Positions 1 to 8,523 of a stretch of 64,000 nucleotides of DNA are shown here, in pieces (within the stretch, counting starts at the first letter, position 1; each line of letters starts with the position of its first letter). Both the position numbers and the translations under genes were made by a program. The notes beneath the pieces were generated by a model. It was not told the origin of the DNA. It searched no databases and was given only the letters and a program-made list of their open reading frames with translations. Origin of the DNA: Brevibacillus sp042683565. GTDB taxonomy: Bacteria > Bacillota > Bacilli > Brevibacillales > Brevibacillaceae. The stretch covers positions 62,001 through 126,000 of the forward strand of contig NZ_JBHUJW010000021.1 of assembly GCF_042683565.1 (NCBI RefSeq), read 5' to 3'.

Positions 1-2
1 AG

Positions 3-554
3 CAGGCGATGGCCCTGCTCAACCCGCTGCGTGCCGAAATCTTGAGCCGTTTGACAGAGCCGGCTTCTGCAGCGGAAGTGGCACGGGGGATCAATGAAAT
101 TCCGCAGCGCGTAAACTACCACCTGAAAGCACTGGAAAAGGTGGGGCTGGTGCGCAAGGTCGGCAGCCGCCAGGTGCGCAATTTGGTCGAGGTGCTCTAC
201 CTGGCGATTGCCAGAACGTACATCTTGTCCGAAGCGTTGAACTGGGCGAGCGATACGGTTCAGCAGATGAAGGATCAGGGAGCCCTGTCGCATCTGGTCC
301 ATACGGCGGAGCGGATCAAGCGGGATGCTCTGCTGCTGATGGAGCGCTCCGATCAGGAGACCGAGATTCCGAGCGCCACGCTGGACGCCACCATTCGTCT
401 CGTCAGTGCGGAGCAGCGCAGCGCGTTCGTGGAGGAGTACGTGCAGCTGGTCAACCAGCTGGTGAAGAAGTATCAGACCCATGCAGACGGACAGGAGACG
501 TATCAGGTGATCCTCGCTGTCTACCCGAAAGAAGCAAAAGTATGGAGGCGATAA
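3..554 (+). CDS. ArsR-like winged-helix regulator, 5' truncated
   Basis: The reading frame is open from the first base, and the first visible Met (base 9) lies inside the usual ANPLRAEIL stretch of the HTH domain, so the true start is outside the window. Visible residues 1-80 form an ArsR/HTH_20-type winged helix: LNPLRAEILSRL, then AEVARGI, the recognition segment RVNYHLKALEKVGLV and a beta wing. The rest is a mostly helical domain of about 100 residues of the kind that binds an effector or dimerises. The family represses transcription in response to a ligand; none can be named here. A good ribosome site at its 3' end precedes a short ORF of doubtful reality. Confidence 0.8.
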   Translation, partial: QAMALLNPLRAEILSRLTEPASAAEVARGINEIPQRVNYHLKALEKVGLVRKVGSRQVRNLVEVLYLAIARTYILSEALNWASDTVQQMKDQGALSHLVHTAERIKRDALLLMERSDQETEIPSATLDATIRLVSAEQRSAFVEEYVQLVNQLVKKYQTHADGQETYQVILAVYPKEAKVWRR

Positions 555-557
555 GGG

Positions 558-800
558 ATGAGTACACAGTCTGCCGGACAAGGCAAACCGAGGCCAGTCG
601 TCGTGTGGGAGAGCCGGCCTGAGAGGCAGGGGGGCAATGTCGTGGCCCGGCCTTCCCGCATCGGCCGGCCGGGAGTCGTGGAGCAAGAAGCGTCCGTCAA
701 GAAGTGGACAGTCGGCCCTGCTGACAGCCTGGTTGTCAGCACGAAGGGTTCCGAAACGGATAAACAGCTATCCTGCGTGCAGCAGAGCACGTCGGGATAG
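558..800 (+). other. Short ORF of doubtful reality (80 aa)
   Basis: This ATG ORF starts 3 bases after the regulator's stop and has a GGAGGCG ribosome site inside the 3' end of that gene. The peptide is Arg/Pro/Gly rich at first and Ser/Thr/Gln rich at the end, with no recognisable domain. Its last dozen codons lie inside a terminator hairpin, which argues for a decayed gene or a non-coding 3' UTR. It also contains a 7-bp inverted repeat (GCTGACA/TGTCAGC, 720-740). Confidence 0.2.
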
Positions 801-808
801 CTGTTTTT
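762..808. terminator. Bidirectional terminator between converging genes
   Basis: The inverted repeat AAACAGCTATCC / GGATAGCTGTTT has a 21-base loop and a T-run on the plus side. Its A-rich left flank would also supply U residues to the opposite transcript. It separates the plus-strand regulator unit from the minus-strand MFS gene. Confidence 0.75.
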
Positions 809-821
809 GCTTGCCGCAGCA

Positions 822-2069
822 CTAGGAGAGGCGCCAGAGGGAGAGGCGGCGATAGACGAGGAAGATCAGCAGATTGCCGGCGGCGGCAGCCAGAAAAGCG
901 GCCCATGGCCCCTTCCAGACCGTCACCCAGCCGGAGCCGTAGATCGAGAACACCATTCCCAGCTTGAAAATGGAACCCGTGATGCCGCTGATGCGCCCGA
1001 TCAGGTGAGCGGGTGTGGTCTCCTGGCGAAACGTCCAGATGCAGATGCTTTCGACCGTGCCGATCATCCCCGTCAAAAACAGCGACAGGCAAAGCACCCA
1101 CGTATGGTGTGCCAGCGCCATGATGAGGTAGGAGACGCCCAGCAGGAAAATGGTCGTCCCGAGCAGGCGGCCGGTAGAAAAGCGCCTGCGCAGCCGCGTG
1201 ACCAGCGTGCTTCCGATCAGTCCGCCCACTCCCGCGATTGCAAGCACAAGCCCCAGCTGGGAATTGTCCAGCTTCAGCTGATCTTTGGCAAAAAAGATAA
1301 TCATGGAGTCGTATACCCCGGATGTGGCATTGAGGAAGACGACGAGAATCGTGATGTGCCACAGCGGCCGATTGGCGAGCAGCTCCCGCCAGCCTGCGCG
1401 AAAATCGTGCCAGAACGAGCCTTTCGCCACCGGGGAGTCGGGCTTCCTCTCCCGTTCCAAAAGCGAGACGGCGATCAGCGCGGCCAGGTAGGCGATTCCT
1501 GTGAGCAACAGCCCGCTGTGGAGACTGGACAGCAGCAAAATGAACCCGGAGATCGCAGGCCCCATGATCTCGATCAGCGTGAACAAAAAGGAAAAGTGAG
1601 CGTTCGCCGAAGTGAGCAGCGGCTTTTCCACGACCTGCTTGATCATGCTGACGCGGGCGTTGCTGTACCCGTAGTAGCACGCCATCAAGAGGAAGCCGGC
1701 AATGTAGAAATGGACGATCTCGGCCTTGCCTGCCTCGGCCAGCGCATACAGAACAAACAGAAGAATCATCTGTCCGAAGACCATCCATTGCGACCAGCGC
1801 TTCTTGGAAAAGCGGTCCACCCAGACGCCGATGAACATGGCGAGCAACAGATTGGGCAAAAACTCGATGCTTTTCATTGTCGTCACCGCAAGCGGCGAGC
1901 GCGTCATGTCGTAGAGAATGAGCGGGAGCGTCAATTCGTATACTTTTGCACCGCACGTCACGAAGGCAGAACTCAAAAACAGGATGAGAAACGGCCGGTT
2001 GCGCCAGATCGATGCAGGCTTCGTCGTTCCGGCGGCGGATGCGGCAGTCTGATATTGGGCGGATGACAT
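822..2069 (-). CDS. MFS transporter
   Basis: A 415-residue major facilitator protein with about 12 hydrophobic helices in two bundles. It has the NRPFLILFLSSAFVTCGAKV start typical of enterobactin-exporter or macrolide-efflux (MFS_3) relatives, the loop motif GVWVDRFSKKR after helix 2 and a central basic loop. It should be a proton-driven exporter of a small molecule in the cytoplasmic membrane; the substrate cannot be read from sequence. The start MSSAQYQ is chosen because AAGGAGGAA lies 7 bases upstream; an in-frame ATG nine codons earlier lacks such a site. It is divergent from the SgrR-type gene, a layout in which the regulator often controls the transporter. Confidence 0.85.
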   Translation of the reverse strand: MSSAQYQTAASAAGTTKPASIWRNRPFLILFLSSAFVTCGAKVYELTLPLILYDMTRSPLAVTTMKSIEFLPNLLLAMFIGVWVDRFSKKRWSQWMVFGQMILLFVLYALAEAGKAEIVHFYIAGFLLMACYYGYSNARVSMIKQVVEKPLLTSANAHFSFLFTLIEIMGPAISGFILLLSSLHSGLLLTGIAYLAALIAVSLLERERKPDSPVAKGSFWHDFRAGWRELLANRPLWHITILVVFLNATSGVYDSMIIFFAKDQLKLDNSQLGLVLAIAGVGGLIGSTLVTRLRRRFSTGRLLGTTIFLLGVSYLIMALAHHTWVLCLSLFLTGMIGTVESICIWTFRQETTPAHLIGRISGITGSIFKLGMVFSIYGSGWVTVWKGPWAAFLAAAAGNLLIFLVYRRLSLWRLS

Positions 2070-2106
2070 GGGAAATTCCTCCTTCCTGCTTTTCATTGTA
2101 GCTTGG

Positions 2107-2155
2107 AAAAGGGGAAGAAAAAGGGTAAAGTTAGAGTCAGGGAGCTTCCCCTTTT
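2107..2155. promoter_or_regulatory. Long inverted repeat in the MFS/SgrR divergent region
   Basis: Perfect 11-bp arms AAAAGGGGAAG and CTTCCCCTTTT are separated by 27 bases, midway between two divergent starts. As RNA, either strand could form a hairpin ending in U4, so it may attenuate one or both leaders, or it may be a protein-binding site. No clear sigma-A promoter was identified in the 182-bp intergenic region. Confidence 0.5.
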
Positions 2156-2251
2156 GCTGTGGCGAGGTCTGGGCAGAGCGGCAATGGCTTGTCCAGCCAG
2201 GGTTTCACATGCTCGGGGAAGCAAGCGAGACGGCAAAGAGGGTGGATAGCG

Positions 2252-4075
2252 GTGCAGATCGCCTGTCATTACTTGCGGCTCCGCCAGCATTTTGCCCATG
2301 TGGCGGAAGGCGTGTGGCAGCAGGTCACGCTCCAGGAGCTTGCTGACGTGTTTTGCTGTACGGTGCGCAATGCGAAGATGGTCATACGGCAGCTCGTGGA
2401 GCAGCAATGGCTGGAATGGCTGCCGGGCAGGGGCAGGGGGCACGTCTCCCGGATTCGTTTTCTCACGTCCCGCGAGCAGATCGTCCTGCCGCTCGCGCAA
2501 GCGCACGTCCAGCAGGGCGACTGGGAAAAAGCGATGCAGCTGCTAAATGAGTGGAAAGTATCGGGCAAGGCCAGGGAGCGGTTTTTTGACTGGCTGTCCG
2601 GGCAGTTCGGCTTTCGCACCGAGACGGACGAGGTGCGCACGCGCGATACGCTGCGGATGTCTTTCTACCGGACGATTCCGGCGCTGGACCCGGCGTTCGT
2701 GGGACGGGTGACGGAATCGCACATGGTGAGGCAGTTGTTTGACACTTTGATTCGCTACGACGAGAAAACGGGAACCTTTACGCCGCACATCGCCCATTTC
2801 TGGGAGGCGAATGAAGAAGGGACGGAGTGGACGTTTTATTTGCGCAAAGGGGTGCTGTTTCACCACGGACGGGAGCTGACGGCGGGCGATGTCGTCTGGA
2901 CGTTCGGGCGCATCGCAGACCCGCGGACCGGCTCCCCGTATCGCTGGATGGTACAGGATGTGGCGGAGGTCGTCGCCGTCAGGGACACGATCGTGCGCTT
3001 CCGGATGTCGCGCCCCAATTATTTGCTGCTGCCCATCCTCGCGTCTTACCGCCTGTCTATCGTGCCCCGGGAAGTGGTCGAGCATAAAGGCAGCCTGTTT
3101 CCCCGCGAGCCGGTGGGCAGCGGTCCGTTTACGCTGGTGGAAAACAGCGACCGGATGTTTGTTTTGGAGGCGTTCCCCTCCTACTTTTTGGGACGCGCCC
3201 ATCTGGATCGGGTGGAAATCTGGATCGTCCCGGAGCACAGGCAGCCGCAGCAGCCGATCCCGCCCATCGCAGGCGAAGTGCACGTCCTGCAGCCGATGCT
3301 CGATCAGGAGGGGAACAGGGAAAAATGGCAGGAGCTGCGGCAGATGGAAAAAGGCTGCAAGTACATCGCCTTTAATCTGAACCGGAAAGGACCCCAGCAG
3401 CATCAAGCGTTTCGCGAGGCCGTCGACCGCCTGCTGGACCGGAAAAAAATGATTCGCGAGGTGGCAGGTACAAGATACGTGCCTGCAACCGGCTTTATCC
3501 TCGATTGGCAGAAAGAAGCCGCCTCTATGCCACCACCGCCGCCGCTCGATCGGCAGGAGGCGGCCGAACTGCTCGCGGCCAGCGGCTACCGGGGAGAGAC
3601 GCTCATGCTGTACACGTACAAAGGCGCGGGGAACGAGCAGGACGCAGCCTGGCTGCAGCAGGAGCTGGGCAGCATGGGGATCGCGGTGGAAGTGGTCGTC
3701 GTGCCGATCGAGGAGCTGAACAAGCCGCAGACGCTGCTTGCGGCTGATCTGATCGTGGCAGGGGAAGTGTTTGACGACCAGCTGCTGCTCGCAATGGTGG
3801 AGATGTACAAATCTGACCGCAGCTTTATCCGTCTGCTGTGGGACGAGCAGCTACGCGAGGCGATCGATCGGACGATGGACCAGCTCATGCGGGAAGCCGA
3901 GCCAGAGCGGCAAAAGGCTTGCTTGCTGCAGGCCGAGGAACTGCTGAAGGAGCGCTATGCCATGCTGTTTTTGTTCCATTCCCTCCAGCAGTCGGCCTAT
4001 CACTCGCAGCTTGCGGGCGTCTCCCTGAACGCCCTGGGCTTCGTCGATTACAAAGACATCTGGTTCAAGCCTTGA
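2252..4075 (+). CDS. SgrR-family regulator with solute-binding domain
   Basis: A 607-residue protein. Residues 1-110 resemble the SgrR N-terminal winged helix (HYLRLRQHF, LQELADVFCCTVRNAKMVIRQL). From about residue 150 to the end it is a family-5 extracellular solute-binding domain of OppA type (LFDTLIRYDEKTG, FYLRKGVLFHHGRELTAGDVVWTF, YIAFNLN). In E. coli SgrR this fusion senses a small molecule in the cytoplasm and controls transporter genes; no signal peptide is present here, which fits. GTG at 2252 is chosen because GAGGGTGG precedes it and the domain begins there. The likely target is the divergent MFS gene. The ligand is unknown. Confidence 0.8.
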   Translation: MQIACHYLRLRQHFAHVAEGVWQQVTLQELADVFCCTVRNAKMVIRQLVEQQWLEWLPGRGRGHVSRIRFLTSREQIVLPLAQAHVQQGDWEKAMQLLNEWKVSGKARERFFDWLSGQFGFRTETDEVRTRDTLRMSFYRTIPALDPAFVGRVTESHMVRQLFDTLIRYDEKTGTFTPHIAHFWEANEEGTEWTFYLRKGVLFHHGRELTAGDVVWTFGRIADPRTGSPYRWMVQDVAEVVAVRDTIVRFRMSRPNYLLLPILASYRLSIVPREVVEHKGSLFPREPVGSGPFTLVENSDRMFVLEAFPSYFLGRAHLDRVEIWIVPEHRQPQQPIPPIAGEVHVLQPMLDQEGNREKWQELRQMEKGCKYIAFNLNRKGPQQHQAFREAVDRLLDRKKMIREVAGTRYVPATGFILDWQKEAASMPPPPPLDRQEAAELLAASGYRGETLMLYTYKGAGNEQDAAWLQQELGSMGIAVEVVVVPIEELNKPQTLLAADLIVAGEVFDDQLLLAMVEMYKSDRSFIRLLWDEQLREAIDRTMDQLMREAEPERQKACLLQAEELLKERYAMLFLFHSLQQSAYHSQLAGVSLNALGFVDYKDIWFKP

Positions 4076-4151
4076 GGGAAAAAATAACAGCTTGCCTGCA
4101 CACGGGCGATGCAGAAGATACTAGACTACCAATGAAAGTGTGTGAAGGCAA

Positions 4152-4619
4152 ATGACGTGGAAAACACATCTCCTGCTCGGAGCCATGGCCGGCTACTGCG
4201 CGGACCCTACCTGGAAGGGGATCGCAGTGGGCGGCGCGATGGCTCTGCTGCCTGACGTCGATCAGGCAAAAAGCAAGGTCGGGAGCATCGTCCGCCCGTT
4301 ATCGGCAGCGGTGCAAAAAGGAATCGGGCACCGGACGCTGACGCATTCATGGGTGATGCTGCTGCTCCCGGCGCTTCTCTTTGGCGATACGCCGCTCGCC
4401 CAGGCGGCGCTCTACGGCCTCATGTCCCATCTGCTTGGCGATGCGCTGGTCGGGCGGGTGCAGTTTTTGTGGCCGATCAAGCAAGGCTGGGTGGGAATCA
4501 AAGTGTCCAAAGCGATGTACCGCACCGTAGACCGCCTCGTCTTTTACGCGGCCATCTGCTACTTGCTGTATTGGTGCTGCAACGGAGGGGCAGAGCAGCT
4601 GATTGAATCCTTTATATAA
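4152..4619 (+). CDS. YdjM-like membrane protein (DUF457)
   Basis: A 155-residue integral membrane protein of the YdjM/DUF457 family, often annotated as a membrane-bound metal-dependent hydrolase. It carries the family motifs HLLLGA near the N-terminus, LLPDVDQAKS around residue 35 and GHRTLTHS around residue 60, plus SHLLGDAL. The His/Asp residues could bind metal; an enzymatic activity has not been firmly shown for the family. Several hydrophobic segments span the length. The start has a GAAGG site six bases upstream. The next gene begins 13 bases after its stop, so the two are probably co-transcribed. Confidence 0.75.
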   Translation: MTWKTHLLLGAMAGYCADPTWKGIAVGGAMALLPDVDQAKSKVGSIVRPLSAAVQKGIGHRTLTHSWVMLLLPALLFGDTPLAQAALYGLMSHLLGDALVGRVQFLWPIKQGWVGIKVSKAMYRTVDRLVFYAAICYLLYWCCNGGAEQLIESFI

Positions 4620-4632
4620 TGGAGGGAATAGC

Positions 4633-5511
4633 ATGCAACGCAAGGAAGGATTCATTGAAGTTCCGGGAGGGAGAGTCTGGTACAACCTCCTGGGCGGAGA
4701 ACATCGCGGGAAGACGCCGCTCATCGTTCTGCACGGCGGGCCTGGCAACACGCATGACCCGCTTCAGGCGGTGCTGCACGTTTTGGCCGACGAGCGTCCG
4801 GTCATCTTTTACGACCAGCTGGGATCAGGTCATTCGGACCGGCCGGCAGACGATTCCCTGTGGACGACAGGGCGGTTCGTCGATGAGCTGATCGCGATTC
4901 GGGAAGCGCTCGATTTGCGTGAACTACATATTTTGGGGCACTCCTGGGGTACGATGCTGGCGGCGGCATACCTCGTCGACCGCAAGCCGGAGGGCGTGAA
5001 AAGCGTCATTTTTTCCAGCCCGTGTCTGAGTGCCATGCGTTGGAAGGAAGATGCGGATCGCCTTCTGGCCCAACTGCCGCCGGATGTGCAAGAGACCATT
5101 GCGCGCCACGAAGCGGCGGGGACAACAGATCACACGGAGTACCAGGAAGCCATGAAAGTGTACTACAGCAGGCATGTCTGCCGGATCGATCCGTTGCCGG
5201 CCGCCTTGGCGGAGAGCCGTCCCAGAGGAAACAAGGAAATTTACATGAAAATGTGGGGGCCGTCCGAATTTTGCCCGACAGGAACGCTCAAGACGTTCGA
5301 TTATACGCCAAGGCTGCATGAGATCGACAATCCTGCGCTGTTCGTCTGCGGGCGATACGACGAAGCAACCCCGGAGTCGACCGGATACTATCAGTCGCTC
5401 GTGCCGGGGGCAAAGCTGCACGTCTTTGAAAACAGCTCCCACGTCAGCTATCTGGAGGAAAGCGAAGCCTATTTCCAGACCGTCCGCGCCTTTTTGCGCC
5501 GGGCAGACTAA
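4633..5511 (+). CDS. Proline iminopeptidase-type alpha/beta hydrolase (S33)
   Basis: A 292-residue alpha/beta hydrolase close to the proline iminopeptidase family, which removes N-terminal proline from peptides. Visible elements are the oxyanion loop LHGGPGNTHD, YDQLGSGHSDRP, the nucleophile elbow GHSWGT with the catalytic Ser, the acid in CGRYDEATP and the catalytic His in NSSHVSYLE. A cap domain lies between the elbow and the acid. ATG at 4633 is chosen because GGAGGG lies 7 bases upstream; an upstream in-frame start overlaps the previous gene. No signal peptide, so cytoplasmic. Peptide specificity is inferred from the family only. Confidence 0.85.
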   Translation: MQRKEGFIEVPGGRVWYNLLGGEHRGKTPLIVLHGGPGNTHDPLQAVLHVLADERPVIFYDQLGSGHSDRPADDSLWTTGRFVDELIAIREALDLRELHILGHSWGTMLAAAYLVDRKPEGVKSVIFSSPCLSAMRWKEDADRLLAQLPPDVQETIARHEAAGTTDHTEYQEAMKVYYSRHVCRIDPLPAALAESRPRGNKEIYMKMWGPSEFCPTGTLKTFDYTPRLHEIDNPALFVCGRYDEATPESTGYYQSLVPGAKLHVFENSSHVSYLEESEAYFQTVRAFLRRAD

Positions 5512-5546
5512 GGCGGGAGCCATCGGGAAGACACAGCGAACGCAAA

Positions 5547-5575
5547 AAAGCGCGGGAACTTGCTTCCCGCGCTTT
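5547..5575. terminator. Bidirectional terminator
   Basis: AAAGCGCGGGAA / TTCCCGCGCTTT form a GC-rich stem with a short loop, flanked by A6 on the left and TTT on the right. It serves the plus-strand hydrolase and, more strongly, the minus-strand gene ending at 5589. Confidence 0.85.
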
Positions 5576-5588
5576 ATGCCGGCGCAGC

Positions 5589-7238
5589 TTACGGCATCAT
5601 GAACTGCTGCAAGAGGTCCTGATGCTCTGCCATGAACTTTTGGGCGGAGAGGCTGACTTCTTGTTGAATGCCCATCATTTGCTCGTCGGTGAGGGTAGCC
5701 ACGTTGACGGAGTTGTCCGGGGTCATCGCCGGAATGTCCAGCGGCTTGCCGAACTCGGTCTTTGCTTTCAGCTTGAAGCTGACGCCTTTTGGCATGTCGG
5801 GAGACGGATTGGCAAAGGCGATCTTCACGCTGCCCTCCGAGTCGATGCCGTTGTCCGTTTTGGTCTCGGATACCGTTACATTGCCGGAGAGGGAAACGGG
5901 CTTCGGTTCATATTCGTCCTGGAACGAGAGCGTGAAGTTGTACGTGCCGTTCTCTTTCTTGCCTTCCTTGGTTGTCTCGAAGTTCGTTTTGAAATCGAGC
6001 GCGTTTTCGCCTGCTTCTTTGACGGCGACGCCGACGGTGCCTGTCGTCTTGCCGCTCTTCTCGGACGCTTTGTAGGTGATGGTCAGCGCGCTGTCCTGCG
6101 CATCTTCCGGATTGAGGAAGGAGTAACGGTAGTACGTGTCGCCGCCGTTTTGGTAGGTTGCGCTGTTCCAGAACACTTTTTCCTCGTTGCCTTGCTCGCC
6201 GGTAAAGAGCAGTTTGCGCGACAAAATCTGGTGGTCGCTATCGATCAGCATGACCATTTTCAGCTGTTCCTTGCTGGTCGAGGTGTCGTTTTTGATGCTT
6301 GCCAGCAGGTCATCCAAGCCTTTGTCGTAATTTTTCCTGAAATCTTCCTTGGAAAGCTCTTCGACGGGATAGCCGCTGTCCGCCATCAGCACGGCGACAT
6401 TGTGGTAACGGCTGTAGATCAGGTCAAACAGCTTCTGGTCGGCCTTGGCCTTCTCCGCGATTTGCGCAGCCAGAGCGCGTGCCTCTTCTTGCGTGAAGCT
6501 CACGGTCACTTCCCGGGCGCCTGCCTGGAAACCTTCCTCGGAGAATGCCGCGTCTTTCTTGAGGGTCACCTGGCTGTCTTTCAGGCTGCTGGCGTAGAGC
6601 AGCGCGTAAGGCGTGAGCACGCTCTTTACTTCGTCCTGCTTGATCGCCATGGCATTGTACAGGTCGCGGTAGGTTATGAAACGCTTCGGCAGCTCCTGGC
6701 CCAGCTTTTGCTGCAGCGCTGCGCGGTCCTTCAGATCGACGTAGCCGTATTTGGCGTAAAATTCGGGGAGGCGGAAGCCGACGATTGAGTCGTTCATGAA
6801 GTATTCAAAGGTGGCCAGCTTCTTGTCCGCAAGATGCACTTCCAGATTTCCGGACTGCTGACGCTTTTGGTCGTCGATGCTGCTTGTCATGACCAGCTTG
6901 GCGTCTTTCAGCAGATCGAGCACTTTCTGCGCCTGCGGGTCCGGGATCGTCGCATCGAGGTTGATATCGCCGAGCTCGGCTGTGGAATGGACCGGCTTCT
7001 CCAGATACGGCTGCATGTACGCTTCGTATTTTCCGTAGGCTTGCGAGATGCTGTCGGACATTTTCAGCATGCTTTCGGCTTCCGACTGCAGGTAGATGGT
7101 TTTGGCGCTTTTGAACAGATCCAGCTTCGCGTACGCCGTTCCCAATCCACCCAGGACAACGACGGCTGCCACACCGGCGATCAGCAGCGGCTTTTTGAGG
7201 CTCTTGCGCGGCGTGGTCACGTTTGTTGCAGTTTCCAT
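5589..7238 (-). CDS. Membrane-anchored extracellular protein of unknown function
   Basis: A 549-residue protein I cannot assign to a function. Residues 1-17 are basic and cytoplasmic, 18-38 form one transmembrane helix (LLIAGVAAVVVLGGLGTAYA), and the rest should be outside the cell. The first half is helical and charged; the second half is rich in beta-type alternation and Lys/Glu/Thr (SALTITYKASEKSGKT, KTNFETTKEG, VSLSGNVTVSE), like stacked lipoprotein-type beta sheets. No lipobox, sortase motif or catalytic motif is seen. Its ribosome site AGGGAGG is strong. It is transcribed alone, divergent from the LysR gene. Confidence 0.7.
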   Translation of the reverse strand: METATNVTTPRKSLKKPLLIAGVAAVVVLGGLGTAYAKLDLFKSAKTIYLQSEAESMLKMSDSISQAYGKYEAYMQPYLEKPVHSTAELGDINLDATIPDPQAQKVLDLLKDAKLVMTSSIDDQKRQQSGNLEVHLADKKLATFEYFMNDSIVGFRLPEFYAKYGYVDLKDRAALQQKLGQELPKRFITYRDLYNAMAIKQDEVKSVLTPYALLYASSLKDSQVTLKKDAAFSEEGFQAGAREVTVSFTQEEARALAAQIAEKAKADQKLFDLIYSRYHNVAVLMADSGYPVEELSKEDFRKNYDKGLDDLLASIKNDTSTSKEQLKMVMLIDSDHQILSRKLLFTGEQGNEEKVFWNSATYQNGGDTYYRYSFLNPEDAQDSALTITYKASEKSGKTTGTVGVAVKEAGENALDFKTNFETTKEGKKENGTYNFTLSFQDEYEPKPVSLSGNVTVSETKTDNGIDSEGSVKIAFANPSPDMPKGVSFKLKAKTEFGKPLDIPAMTPDNSVNVATLTDEQMMGIQQEVSLSAQKFMAEHQDLLQQFMMP

Positions 7239-7496
7239 GAAGTTCCTCCCTTGGTTTCTCTCTTTATGTTTTTGGAGTGCGAAACTGTTTCGCGCACTCG
7301 ATTTTGTATTGTACCATAAAGGGAGTACATGGAATGTATGTTGCAGTAAAAAATTTCTAAAAACAGGAAATTAGACCCGATTGAAAAAACGACAAAAAAT
7401 CGGATGAATCTCCCCGGTTTTACTTCCAGGCGGGGAGACATATTTGACGCAATGGTTATCGTTTCATTGAGAGCGAGGAAACAGGAGGGAAAACAA

Positions 7497-8411
7497 GTGG
7501 ATTTTCGCGTGCTGCAAACGTTCATGGTGGCGGCGACGACGGAAAACTTTCATCAGACGGCAGAAGCATTGTACATCGCTCAGCCAACCGTCAGCCAGCA
7601 TATCAGGCAATTGGAAAAGGAACTCGGGATCGAACTGTTTGAACGCGTGGGCAAGCGGGTGAGATTGACTGCCGCCGGAAAGCGCTATTTGCCGCACGCG
7701 AAAGCACTCTTGGAGGAGTGGCATCACGGGGTGGAGGACTTGCAGGCATGGCGGCAGGGCTATCGGGAAAAGTTGCAGATCGCCGTCTCTCCCATCATCG
7801 CCCGCGCGCGGCTGTCCCACTTGCTGCATCGGTACACCAAGCTCTATCCGGATGTCGATCTGTCCATCAAAGTCGCGGATTCCGTGGAGATCGGTCCTCT
7901 GGTGCAGAGCGGACAGGCTGACATCGGCCTCTCCCGAATGGTGCCGGGGGAATTCCAGCTTGCCACGTACTTACTATACGAAGACCCGGTTGTGTTTGCC
8001 GTGCCGACCAACGGGGGCGATATCGATTCTCCTTTGCCAGACTGGGAGATGGAGCTGCAAACGAAGCGGCTGTTGACCCATAATCATCCGGGCTACTGGG
8101 ATGAGCTGCTCCTGGTCTTGCGCCAGCGCGGCTTGTCCCTGCGCACGATGGCTGTCTCACAGGTGGACATCACCAAGCGATTTATTGAGGAGGGGCTGGG
8201 TGTCTCCTTTTTGCCCCGCACGGCGATCAGCCGGGATTTGTTTGAAAACAGGTTTATCGAGCTGCCGACGCCCGGTCTCACCTTGCCCAGAGTGGCTTCC
8301 TATCTCGTGATGCCAAAAGGGGGCATCACCGATCCGGCTCAGCACTTCGTCGACCTGTTGTACACGTTGTACGCGCCGATGCCGCCGGTAGGAATTTCAG
8401 GGCGCACATAG
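7497..8411 (+). CDS. LysR-family transcriptional regulator
   Basis: A 304-residue LysR regulator. Residues 1-60 form the winged HTH (FRVLQTFMVAATTENFHQTA, QPTVSQHIRQLEKELGIELFERVG) and residues 90-295 the two-lobed effector domain (LSIKVADSVEIGPLVQSGQADIGLSR). GTG at 7497 is used because AGGAGGG precedes it; upstream in-frame Met codons have no site and would lengthen the family N-terminus. It lies 112 bp upstream of citrate synthase in the same direction. In B. subtilis the LysR protein CitR lies next to and controls citA, but divergently, so a similar role is plausible but not shown. Confidence 0.88.
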   Translation: MDFRVLQTFMVAATTENFHQTAEALYIAQPTVSQHIRQLEKELGIELFERVGKRVRLTAAGKRYLPHAKALLEEWHHGVEDLQAWRQGYREKLQIAVSPIIARARLSHLLHRYTKLYPDVDLSIKVADSVEIGPLVQSGQADIGLSRMVPGEFQLATYLLYEDPVVFAVPTNGGDIDSPLPDWEMELQTKRLLTHNHPGYWDELLLVLRQRGLSLRTMAVSQVDITKRFIEEGLGVSFLPRTAISRDLFENRFIELPTPGLTLPRVASYLVMPKGGITDPAQHFVDLLYTLYAPMPPVGISGRT

Positions 8412-8416
8412 CCCAT

Positions 8417-8437
8417 ATTATAATAATGATTCATAAT
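8417..8437. promoter_or_regulatory. Possible LysR-type operator before citrate synthase
   Basis: ATTAT-N11-ATAAT is a T-N11-A type inverted repeat, the usual form of LysR-family binding sites. It lies just after the LysR stop and upstream of a TATACT hexamer at 8483-8488 that could be the -10 element for citrate synthase. The region is AT-rich, so chance is possible. Confidence 0.4.
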
Positions 8438-8523
8438 CAATGCGCTGATATTGTTCTATTTTATTTACGAATACGAATTATGTATACTAAAGGAAAGAAA
8501 AGACAATGCAAGGAGTGGGATCA

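Noticed and set aside
8417..8440. Fur or PerR box before citrate synthase
   Set aside because: The sequence resembles parts of both consensus sites, but half-site orientation and several positions do not fit; the T-N11-A symmetry is a simpler reading.
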